Assembly (NCBI GenBank): GCA_029641185.1
Contig: JAPWGK010000006.1
Coordinates: 248,001 to 312,000, forward strand
Reading direction: 5' to 3'
DNA length: 64,000 bases
Origin: Pseudofabraea citricarpa
Lineage: Eukaryota; Ascomycota; Leotiomycetes; Helotiales; Dermateaceae
The position numbers and the translations under genes were made by a program. Positions 35,066 to 44,209 of this stretch are shown piece after piece (positions within the stretch are counted from its first letter, which is position 1; each line of letters opens with the position of its first letter). Under the pieces are notes generated by a model. The model was not told where the DNA came from. It ran no database searches and saw only the letters and a program-made list of their open reading frames with translations.

Positions 35066-35426
35066 GTCAGGGAACCTTCGAAGTGAGCGTGGCGGCGGGG
35101 CATTGAGATCTCGGGCCCTGGATCTGGAGACCTTAAAAGAGGGAACTATGGATAAATAGGTATGGATTAGAGGGAAGGCGAGACCAATTCTATTCATGTA
35201 TGGGAACAATACAAGCTTCTTATTATGCTTGATTCGAGTTCCATCGCGCAATTCGGCTCCCACCGGATGAATGACTTACATATGTATATACCTACATAAC
35301 TACTAAGGTATATGTACATGTACATATGCATGCGCTTTCGCTTAATGATGCGTGCAACCCAACACTTCAAAATTTGGAGGGGGTGGCAATCAACAGAGAT
35401 ACTATCATAGCTTGCTTGAGGTTTTG

Positions 35427-35979
35427 CTACAGTTTATGATTCATAGCTGAAAGTTCTTGCCACAAGCTCCTGATAATGTTGCGATATAAAGTAGCCAAGA
35501 TGTTGATTATCTCCTCGATCGGCAGCTCGCTGCGTCTCTGGAATCCGGTCAGTCGGTTTTCTCCAGCTCGTGCCTTTGAAATGGAAATATATCTTACTTC
35601 TATAGCCACGGATGTTGCAACTTGTATAGGTATGCCATTATAAATACCTGCTAAGTAGAAACAAAATAAAGCTGCACCTATTCTATCTTTAACCACATAG
35701 AAATAGAAACAATACTTCTACTTCAAAACATCAGTTTTCTCTAGCTAGGACTGCCAAAACAGGGCTGTTTGATAAGGGTACCGACCATTTTGGGATAACG
35801 ACGAGATACGAACTTGTGGCAATTGTCAAAGTTCCCGGCAAGACATATCTGCGCCAAGATGGAGCTATCTAGGCAAGGGAGCTTACAACAGACATAGAGA
35901 AATTCGCCACGAGAAGATCGTGACACCAAGAGATTTCTTTTACGAGATTCCACTCACCATTATATTCCCAAATCGACAT
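35427..35979 (-). CDS. Putative small four-exon gene, unknown function
   Basis: Candidate 90-residue protein starting MSIWEYN. Exons on the minus strand: 35958-35979, 35782-35868, 35598-35650, 35427-35537; introns 89, 131 and 60 nt, all GT..AG with matching phases and no internal stop. The sequence (ILAQICLAGNFDNCHKFVSR, PIEEIINILATLYRNIIRSL) is helical and vaguely ankyrin-like at the start, but no family is recognised. It lies 360 bp upstream of the bANK gene on the same strand and could be a separate small gene or a relic of a longer ankyrin protein. The exon 2 donor is weak. Confidence 0.3.
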
Positions 35980-37295
35980 GTCGTTTGTTTCTTCGCTTTT
36001 CTTTCGTGTGACAGATCGCTAGCGAGGCTCAAACCTAGCGACTAAGCATAAAATCAGTGATGGCTTTACTGCGGATGCTACGTAAAGCATTATATGCTAG
36101 ACTCTATTTATTCAAGATCGGCAATTGAAGAAAAACAAAGAATTTCTGCCTGGTTACTCTACGTGATCTGCTGGTGATCGTATCATCCCAACATGCCTAT
36201 GCAACGTAGTACCACCGTACGTTCTTAAATCGATTTCAATATGATCGACCTCCTTGAAGCAACATCTTAGGTAAATACCATGTACCATTGGAGAGGTATC
36301 CAATCAGCACATATCTTCGCCGTCAATGAGTGGCATCATACATTGGGCACAGCTTCTGGTCAGCCTCGCGGCGAGTGTGACATTCCACGGTGTAGAGGTT
36401 TTCCAAGTCTGTAACACTGAGTAAAACGCAAAACTGAACTTGTATACTTACGATCGTTACGATCGTATGCCTATCCTGCGACAATCATTCTCTGTATATC
36501 CATGATCTTCTTCAATAAGACCCTGCTGCAGCTGAATATTCCCCATTTTTGGGTGTGCGAACATCTTCCGGCCAGACTCACTTTATGTCGCTTCAGCTCT
36601 GGATCTTCCTTCCTTGGCTCTCAACTCGTCTATTTGGATCCAATCACGAGGTTGCTATGAACTTTCCCCGGTCTTTCAGCTCGACTACAAGCTTTGGACT
36701 TTCCTCTTTTGACGTACAGCCATCGTATGTCAAATCCCCTCCCCATGTCGGCAACAATATTTCCAAGTCCACGTCACGAACCACGAAGATCCAATACTCG
36801 TCCTTCTCACTTTTATCTTTTGCAGCCAGGCGAATAAAATGACGAGCATACACTGCTACTAGCCGTTTTTTATTTTCCAACGGCACTCTTCACACTGAAT
36901 GATAGCGAGTTCCGTGACTCCGTTGGTGGTACTAAGTTATCAAGAGAAGCAAAGGAAAAGGCCTCGTATTTAGCGAGAGGTTCGCTAAAACTCAACGGAA
37001 TAGGGTCTGTGAGTCGCATCTTGCTGTCAAGATCTAGGCATCGATCGGGAACTTAATGATGGTTGTGAGGGGCCACAATCTTGTGTTTTATAGGCTATTA
37101 TCTCGCTAATCTTGCCCTGCCAAAGCCTCTAAATTCATAATAGGCAGGTTACAGATATGTCGGTCCCCCCACTGTACGCCACGCGGGTAGTTGCGGGTGC
37201 CAGTGATATGAGTGATATGCGCTGCCATGTCCTGATTTGCATTTACTAGAGAAATAGCTAGTCAACCATACAATACCTCTACATGCATTCAGGCG
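35980..37295. other. Gene-poor 1.3 kb interval
   Basis: No convincing gene. A minus-strand frame at 36644-36886 (80 codons; YWIFVVRDVDLEILLPTWGG) has protein-like composition but no recognised domain and no clear partner exon, so it is not called. Confidence 0.45.
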
Positions 37296-38462
37296 TTATG
37301 CAGTGTTGTGGTATTCATCTTCCTTTACTGCTGAAAACCCCAAGGACATCTTCCAGATACGCCCAACAAGAAATCGTTCAGGATGTCTTGAGGGAGAGAT
37401 ACAATGCGGCAAGTACTGATACCAATCGCTTTCCACGTTGCGGTCAAAAAGGTGTAACACCTGCATGGACTCCATATATTCCGGGTAAAATCCACTCATT
37501 TCCCAGTCGATTATTCCAGATATCGTATACCCACCCTCAGTGTCTTGCTCTACCATGATATTCGCTGGGCGTACGTCGCCATGGGTGAAGACACACTCTA
37601 TGCTTGACGGAGGTAGAAAACTGCGTAGAAAGGCAGTGAATGTCGGACTTGGGGGTAATATATCAACAGAAAATTGAAAGTCTTCGAATGCTGATATCGT
37701 GTTAAGTTGCTGAGTGCTATGGTCGTCCATATGTAAATCTTGAACCCCCTCGCCGCTGACCCCTCCCATGTTATTACCTGGTGGCAATTTCAAGCTCCGG
37801 AGTGTGCTGAATATACTCTGTAGCCTGTTTTGGATCGATAGCTTGTTGTCGAGAGTAAGATTTGGCCAGGCTCTCTCTAGCGTTATTGATGGAATATAGG
37901 TCATGAGCATAATATAAACACCTGAAAATTTAATCAGCCCGTGAGGCTTAGGTGCTGGTATATCTGGAGCGTGCTTATCGAGGTACTGGAGAGACGTGTA
38001 CTCCGTGTAGCTGCGATTCACACGGATGATCTTTGCAGCAATCTCCTCATTGCACCTTAGGAAGGCGCCTGCCACTGGGTTCTCCCACAGCTTTGTTGAT
38101 GCTGATATCATTCTCTTAAGCGCACCCACTAGTTGGTCATTCGTGACTACCAGGCCATCGTCAATATAACCGGCTACGAGATTGGTTGCGGCATCGGATA
38201 ATGGAAATACGATTTCCGCAATCTTGGGACCGGAAACAAGCCTCTCGCAGAAACCCATTTTCTTTGGAGGAGGCTTCGACTTCTTAGCAACAGGAGGGTT
38301 AACCTCTTTGTGTATTTTACACAATGATGCAATCATATCCATTTCGGGGTCTGTCTCGAGTTCTGCTTTCAAGAGCTCCATCATTGCCTGGTTTCTCTCA
38401 GTCTTGGTGAATAATATTGTAGCGCCTGTGCGCAAAGCCCCATCGTTCTCGCCTCTAGACAT
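37296..38462 (-). CDS. APH-type phosphotransferase (protein kinase-like fold)
   Basis: Predicted 388-residue small-molecule kinase of the aminoglycoside phosphotransferase family, which is expanded in fungi and often of unknown substrate. The catalytic loop is FTHGDVRPANIMV and the metal-binding motif is GIIDWEMSGFYPEYME, both with the expected spacing. The N-lobe is recognisable only loosely (ILFTKTERNQAMMELL; IIRVNRSYTEYTSLQYL). The ATG at 38462 opens the frame. An alternative start at 38515 (MQSH) spliced by a GTAAGA..TAG intron into the same frame is also possible. It lies about 560 bp from, and on the same strand as, the RiPP-like precursor gene, so it might modify a cluster product or be unrelated. 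Confidence 0.85.
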   Translation of the reverse strand: MSRGENDGALRTGATILFTKTERNQAMMELLKAELETDPEMDMIASLCKIHKEVNPPVAKKSKPPPKKMGFCERLVSGPKIAEIVFPLSDAATNLVAGYIDDGLVVTNDQLVGALKRMISASTKLWENPVAGAFLRCNEEIAAKIIRVNRSYTEYTSLQYLDKHAPDIPAPKPHGLIKFSGVYIMLMTYIPSITLERAWPNLTLDNKLSIQNRLQSIFSTLRSLKLPPGNNMGGVSGEGVQDLHMDDHSTQQLNTISAFEDFQFSVDILPPSPTFTAFLRSFLPPSSIECVFTHGDVRPANIMVEQDTEGGYTISGIIDWEMSGFYPEYMESMQVLHLFDRNVESDWYQYLPHCISPSRHPERFLVGRIWKMSLGFSAVKEDEYHNTA

Positions 38463-39020
38463 TTATAAGCAAGCGATTGTATATCTGGGAAAGGATCTTA
38501 CGTGTGGGATTGCATCTTGTCGATTTTCTAAGAGATATTTTGCACGTTGTTTACGCTGAGATTCAACTTTACTATACCCAGCTGGAGATTGTTGGCAGAC
38601 AACGCTAAGCCTTATTAGCTGTGTCGCAAACCAACAACTTCCCGCAGTATGATGGTGAATCATTCCATGTTTTACTTGTAAGCAATAATGTATGCACTTT
38701 TCCCAGCGACGATAACACTGTTAAACATCATAAGAATAGCGGATACTAACCAACGAAGCCCCAAGTTTTGGGTATTTCTACGACATCAAGTTGAACTAAG
38801 AAGAACACCAATCAATCAGTCACACTTATTGTTGTTTTAATTTGAGATATAAAAAGAATTGCGTTTCAACTCATATACTGCTACTTGAAACGATGACGGT
38901 AGTAATATGAGAGATCCAGATCAATCGACAACATAAACTGAAACAAAAATAAATCTAGCGATCGAGAAAATGTAGAAAGTCCAATAAGTGAGAACCAATC
39001 CTACAAACTTCCAACATAGT
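38463..39020. other. Intergenic region, APH-type gene / precursor gene
   Basis: 558 bp upstream of the APH-type gene and downstream of the precursor. No gene is seen apart from the possible short 5' exon of the APH-type gene near 38504-38515. Confidence 0.4.
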
Positions 39021-39269
39021 CTAGCCAGAGAAATTCCCATAGTCTCCAAGTGGTGCGTCAGCTTCTGTGACTTTCTCAGAACGTGTCGAGTAAAACGTTC
39101 CATAATCTCCAAGTGGTGCGTCAGCTTCTGTGACTTTCTCAGCACGTGTTGAGTAAAACGTTCCATAATCTCCAAGGGCTTCGTCGGAATCAACCGCCTG
39201 CTCGGCACGTTTGCCGTAGAAAGTCCCATAATCTCCAAGAGCTTCGTCGGCATCAACAACTCTAGCGGA
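39021..39269 (-). repeat. 63-nt coding tandem repeat, four units
   Basis: Units in the precursor gene, on the minus strand: 39207-39269, 39144-39206, 39081-39143, and a shorter last one 39021-39080. Units two and three differ mainly before the core, and units three and four are almost identical over the leader part. This is consistent with recent duplication of the carboxy-terminal units. Confidence 0.85.
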
Positions 39270-39427
39270 AACTACTTCGGCCCTTTTACTGGACTCATTG
39301 ATTCCATCTACGAAAAATAAGTAAAATGTGCTGTATCAATTAAGGAATAGTAAGGATATTGTATACTAATTAATGGAAGAGACAAAGCCGCTCCAACGAG
39401 GGCTGACAGAACAAGTTGATAACGCAT
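39021..39427 (-). CDS. Secreted repeat peptide precursor, dikaritin RiPP-like
   Basis: Predicted 115-residue precursor. Exon 1 is 39367-39427 (ATG at 39427), the intron 39308-39366 (59 nt) and exon 2 39021-39307. Residues 1-18 are a signal peptide (YQLVLSALVGAALSLP). Then come four repeats at exact 21-residue spacing, with cores at about 44-51, 65-72, 86-93 and 107-114: LGDYGTFY three times and LGDYGNFS once. Each unit is led by an acidic stretch (DADEA, DSDEA, EADAP). KR dibasic Kex2-type sites occur at 28-29 and 53-54. The equivalent borders at 74-75 and 95-96 read TR. In known dikaritin pathways (ustiloxin, phomopsin, asperipin), Kex2 cuts such precursors and UstYa proteins cyclise Tyr-containing cores. 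Three UstYa-type genes lie in the next 5 kb. The core sequence is not one I recognise, and the product is not known. Confidence 0.82.
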
Positions 39428-40075
39428 TGCGGTCTGAGTGGATTTTGAATTGAAAACTCGTGGGCTTATTTGCGTCACTTAAACGTTTGTTATTGATGAA
39501 GATGAGAGTGTTGTTGATCTATTGAGCGACTGACTTCTGCTTCATATCCCTTCTTTATACCTATGAAACGCTGGGCTATCAGATTCTACGAAGTGAGCAC
39601 ATTTCCTGTACTTAGAAAGCAGTATGGTCTACGCAGGCTTTGCTATTATGCTTATAATAAGGTAAGCATCTTTCAAACTCATAAGTTGCCCAGCCTAATC
39701 ACAACATGAGGATCAAGCGACAGAAGCTTAACAGACAGAGATTACGCGATGACGGGTGCTTACGGCGAGTATTACGCGAAGGCTTACGCGACGAGGCTTA
39801 TGTCGTAATGCTCACGGGATAAACCTTACACGATTATTTCTTCTTCTGTGATCAACAGCATTGATTATTCTTGCAGAAATTTTACACTCCCTTACTTTAC
39901 TCAGCGTCCTTACTGTAATAAACTCAAGTGGACGAGACAAGGCCTGATAACCCTCCGACTGCCTGAGACCTCATTTCAAACTTTTGTTTCGACATTGGTA
40001 CTCTACGACATCTCAACAAAATTTCAAATTCTATCCATGCCACAATTTTGTTAGTGTGTATGTTATACATGAATT
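39428..40075. promoter_or_regulatory. Divergent promoter region, precursor / first UstYa-like gene
   Basis: 648 bp between two divergent start codons. TTACGCGA occurs at 39742-39749, 39772-39779 and 39784-39791, with a close variant TTACGGCGA near 39760, all within 50 bp. GTAAGCATC (39662-39670) and AAGCGAC (39715-39721) also occur in the other divergent UstYa promoter at 42.6-43.07 kb. These may be binding sites of a cluster regulator; this is inferred from repetition only. Confidence 0.4.
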
Positions 40076-41278
40076 ATGATTAATAAGTACGAAGACAGTG
40101 CAGCGGGCGGCTTCTGCTCAGAAATAAAGATGGACGAAGAAAGTTTATTAGAACATGCTGCAAGCCCTGGTTCCGATAAACGATGGAGAATTGACTGGAC
40201 CTCTATTTATGGCTTCAAGAACAATCGATGGAACTTAATACAACGCTGTGGCTCTACTTTCCAACAAAGTCTCAACCAGTTTCGAGAATCCATCACTCTA
40301 CGAGCTTTATTTTGTCACTTTCTCCTCGTTCTAGTCTATTTATCCATTCTCTCTGCAGTTTTGGTTCCCAGATTTCAATGTCAACCATCTCAGGATCGAA
40401 AAACAATAGTATATAGTGAGTTAAACCTTACCGTGCAAAAATACCGATATTTCGTACTTACACTAGTATTTATCAAGCGCCGGCCGAAGTTGCAACTGTC
40501 CAAGAAGCAAAGATCATCAGCGTCAAAATAAATGAGACGTCAAATATCTACAATGGAAAGCCATCGCCGGAGGTTGACAAGGCCTGGTCAGAACTTTTTC
40601 AATGTGAGTTGTAAATGGGTTCGTCCTTCTATGCAGATCACTTACGATCAATCAGACGCAAATATACGTGTGCCAAAGGAAGAACTTGATCGTACAGGGA
40701 GATCATCAATTAAATTGGCTGATGGTTCGGAAGATTACCTCGGTTCCCTCGGTAAGTCAAAGTCTTCGCTTTTACTTGTACCGAAGACTAATTGGTGATC
40801 AGATGTTTATCATCAGCTCCATTGCCTGGTAAGATATCGAACAGATTTGAAATAAAAATAAAAATAAACAAGCGCCACTAATAATATGAAATTAGAAGTA
40901 TATTCGCCATTACGTTCATCAAGACTATTACAATCTAGGCAAGACAAACGTCCCTAGTGTAGAGCATATCAGTAAGTTTTCACTCTTCCTGAGCAATGTA
41001 GCTGAACGCTTAAAAACTAATAAAATATTACAGACCACTGCATAGAAATGCTGCGCCAAGTTATCATGTGCAAGGCCGATACGGCACTCATGACATACGA
41101 GTGGCTTCCGGATTTTCCAGCCCCTTGGCCGAATTTTGGTATCCAACATGAGTGTGTAAATTGGGATCGCATAGATAGCTGGTCGAGGTCGCGTTCGATA
41201 GATGTATTTGACCCGAAGTACCTGCAGCATCCTAAATTTGGTATGTTTCTTGGGGGTTGGGGTGGGTGCTATAGCTAA
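40076..41278 (+). CDS. UstYa-family (DUF3328) oxidative cyclase-like protein, copy 1
   Basis: Predicted membrane-anchored protein of about 302 residues. Exons: 40076-40415, 40478-40603, 40656-40751, 40803-40828, 40896-40971, 41034-41278; introns 51-67 nt, phases consistent. One transmembrane helix at about 76-96 (LFCHFLLVLVYLSILSAVLV) is followed by the family pattern INETSNIYNGKPSPEVDKAW. The two signature motifs HQLHC (191-195, split from its flanks by introns) and HINHC (220-224, followed by IEMLRQVIMC) are both intact. UstYa proteins perform copper-dependent-like oxidative cross-linking or chlorination in fungal RiPP and other clusters. The end is uncertain: the frame reads through a possible donor at 41239 to the stop at 41276-41278. 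An ATG at 40130 is an alternative start. It is divergent from the precursor gene. Confidence 0.83.
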
Positions 41279-41892
41279 CAAGTATATGAGGGTTTTCTTA
41301 CGCACATCTTGCTGGGTTGCCGTCTTCAAACGATACTAACAAGTAGAATATTAGGAGGAGTGAGTAACGATTATATAATTTTCTGTGTATATAAGATTTA
41401 GAAGAATTTAATGTACCCATCTATCATAGCTTTGGACAATGGACGATTCAGGCTCGATGATGTAAGGCGCTGAATTGAATCCATCCAGTCCTCCCTAGAT
41501 GTCCTGGAAGATCCTGGTTCACTACTCAACAGTTGTTTTTCATGATACTTGAGATATTGCAGTCTTTTAACCCTATGCGATGATGATGTATTGACAGTAA
41601 AATGTAAACTTGGTGTTATGAAATGATTCTCTAATAAATATCATGAATGTTGCAATTGGCCCATCACAGTGTATATCTTAGGATTAACTGGAAAAGATAC
41701 TGCTTCAAACGAAAGTCTGATGACCATTACCATGGCCTCCAGTCACATGAAAAGTTCTGCTGTAGAAATTGACGCAAGACAATAAAACATTTTGCATGTT
41801 AAGGGCCAAATTTCGAAGCTGGGAGATGTTTTGAAATCGAAATTATATTAATGCTATCTTACTCATGACTAAAGACCACCGCACAAATTTCT
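41279..41892. other. Intergenic region between UstYa-like copies 1 and 2
   Basis: Convergent 3' flanks, AT-rich, no gene seen. Confidence 0.4.
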
Positions 41893-42599
41893 TCAGTGTC
41901 CATGCATGCCAGAATGACCATGTGCTTTTGGACCCTGTCCTTCCGGCCAGTGAGAAGCCAATGACTGTTCATACCAGATTGCCGGATTATTACAGTAGTG
42001 CGGAACCATCCCATCGGTCTTTGGAATCTCGCCTTTAGTATCCATGATCGTCGGCTCAATAGACCCATCTGCATAACACAGAAAAACCTAAATCGCATCA
42101 GCATGAAGGATCAAGCATAAATCTATCACTATCTTACCTGACGAAGATAATCTAAACAATGCAAAAGATGCCTCTCGTCAATATGATGCAGCACATTATC
42201 TTTCCCGTCGCTCCTACCATCCAATCTCGCATACAACTCCTGAAAGTCCTCGCGGAACATCTGCACACAGTGAAGCTGATGAAACATCGCTATCCCATAG
42301 ACCTTCGAATCAGATCGGGAATCGTCAAAGAAAAACCCTCCGTTAGGAGTTATCAGGTCCCGCCAAAGTTTGTCGGCACTCGAATCAAAAGTCTGGTAGG
42401 ATCTTTCTTCCTTGAAGATCGTGGCAGTGTTGTTGCCGGCGGGACAGCTGGATAGAGATCCTCTCATTGTCGCTAGTCCTGCACTGATCTGCTGGTTAAA
42501 GAGAATAATGAAGAAGGCACATATGGAGCCGAGGATGAGGAAGCTCCGGAGAAAGAGGTGCTTATTGTTGTTCGTGCCATGCCATTTGGGGTTCTCCAT
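41893..42599 (-). CDS. UstYa-family (DUF3328) protein, copy 2
   Basis: Predicted 218-residue protein from two exons on the minus strand: 42138-42599 and 41893-42087, with a 50-nt intron. A short cytosolic N-terminus and one membrane helix (about 15-37, FLRSFLILGSICAFFIILF) precede the lumenal domain. That domain has SADKLWRDLITPNGGFF, HQLHC (107-111, then VQMFREDFQELY) and HLLHC (144-148, then LDYLRQVFLCYAD). The tail is CNNPAIWYEQSLASHWPEG and ends histidine-rich (AHGHSGMHGH), which could bind metal. Both HxxHC motifs are intact. It is divergent from copy 3 with 467 bp between the starts. Confidence 0.9.
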
Positions 42600-43066
42600 T
42601 GTTCAAAATTATGAGTGGTATAATTATTATTTTCTCACCAGAAGAGAGATTGTGCAAAGCCCAAAACTATCTGCAAGAACTGTCTTGTTTTAATTAGTGT
42701 TTGACTTTGTATTGCTAGCAACACGTGTCGGTCGCTTATTTTGCTTATTGGTTACTGCATAGTAAGGTGACGGTGATCGTCAGATAAGCAACAGTAAGCA
42801 TCATTACTAAAGTCATTACTGTATAAGCGACAAACTCATCATAATCAAACATAGAAAGCTTACTTTAGTGATTGAAACTATGCTGGTAACCGAAATCATT
42901 TCTTCATCAAGTAAACTTTTGGTCTGGGCCTTATTTTGATGAGTAATGCCAAAATCAGAAGAGCGGAAGGATAGCATAGGCGAAACTTATAGATCTTTTC
43001 TCCTCGTCTCTGTTTGATTTAGGAATGACTTGTCTATCAATATTGAAACCGACTCCAACAAAAATT
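42600..43066. promoter_or_regulatory. Divergent promoter region, UstYa-like copies 2 and 3
   Basis: 467 bp between divergent starts. GTCGCTTAT at 42731-42739 and its inverse ATAAGCGAC at 42833-42841 form a widely spaced palindrome. GTAAGCATC at 42794-42802 also occurs in the precursor/copy 1 promoter. A CACGTG is at 42722-42727. No factor can be named. Confidence 0.35.
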
Positions 43067-44056
43067 ATGAGCGGCATATACTCCCCACTCAAGGATGAAT
43101 ACGAATCATCTGAAAGTCTTGACAGTATATCAGATACTAGCGGAGAACGTGAATATGTGTTATCCCGCGACCGGAGTTGGAAACGTTTCAAACCATTAAT
43201 TATCACATTAACTCTGTTAATAACATTCTCCGCTGCTGCTATGCTGCTATTACTCAAACTTCAGGAGAAACCACATATCATCAACTCACCAATCCCCGAA
43301 TGCATGTCTAAAATCTGTATCAAAATCCTATTATGCATTTACTGAAGATATGCAGTTCCGTTAGAAACGGTTATATTCCGAAACTACTCAGATTTCAACA
43401 ACGCGCCAACACCAGAGAACAATGCTTTATGGATGGATCTACTAGGCCGTAAACAAAAACCCACCCCAGAATTCTAGTGACCAACTTACTGAAAGCAAAC
43501 ATGCAGCTGGGATGGGATTCATCTCGATTGAAAATCCCAACAAATACGGATTACCACCGGGAGTAAGGAATCCGCACTCGCCGGCCAACACGCAGACGTT
43601 TGGGATCAGTATGTACCATCAACTCCACTGTCTAGTAAGCCCCATCTCAAGTTTTGCAATTTATAAAAAGGAAAGAAAGAAGAAGAAAAAGCTGATGGTA
43701 CGCAAGATGATGATCCGAGGCCTCTATTGGGAGGCTCTCCATGGCGAACGCAATCTACAGTTATTGGGCGATGAGAAGTTGCCCGACGATATCCATCATA
43801 CGAATCATTGCTTTGATTATCTGCGCCAGGCTATCATGTGTGCCGGCGATATGTCGATCGAAGGTCGCGCGCCCCCGGGTCATATTGTGGCAGACCATGT
43901 CAATGGGATGGATCAGAAACATGTATGTAGGAGTTGGGTATGTAATTCCTGTGTTCTGAGATCCCACAAGTATTTGACAGTTACGCTCTGGGACTGATTT
44001 ATGTGTTTTAGGAGGCCTCGAGGGCTTGGATGGATGACAATCTTCCACCGATGTAG
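43067..44056 (+). CDS. UstYa-family (DUF3328) protein, copy 3
   Basis: Predicted 238-residue protein. Exons: 43067-43301, 43356-43448, 43507-43634, 43707-43922, 44012-44056. One helix at about 43-63 is followed by PLETVIFRNYSDF, ALWMDLLGPGMGFISIENP (a UstYa hallmark formed after splicing), HQLHC (147-151) and HTNHC (183-187, then FDYLRQAIMCAGD). The end is DDNLPPM. The first intron (43302-43355, 54 nt) appears to use a GC donor (T/GCATGT); the only nearby GT alternative gives a 39-nt intron and a slightly longer exon. An in-frame ATG at 43025 is an alternative start. The three UstYa copies differ in length and intron pattern, so they are distinct family members, not recent tandem duplicates. 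Confidence 0.85.
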
Positions 44057-44209
44057 AGGCACCGTAAAGATATCTTGGGAAAGGCATGTTAAATCTGGAG
44101 ATTATTTGATAGCATCATTATTTACTGTAGAGTTGGAGATAAAAATCAATCTACACTACTTGAGATATACCATAGACTTCGTTGGGAGATGCCCAAATTG
44201 CCTTTTCAG

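Noticed and set aside
38921..39259. 112-codon minus-strand frame over the precursor gene
   Set aside because: It is an out-of-frame reading of the 63-nt repeats. The spliced frame with signal peptide and KR sites explains the sequence better.
41239..41340. Extra terminal exon for UstYa copy 1
   Set aside because: A GTATGT donor at 41239 could splice onward, but no downstream segment shows the family ending clearly, so the read-through stop at 41276-41278 was kept.
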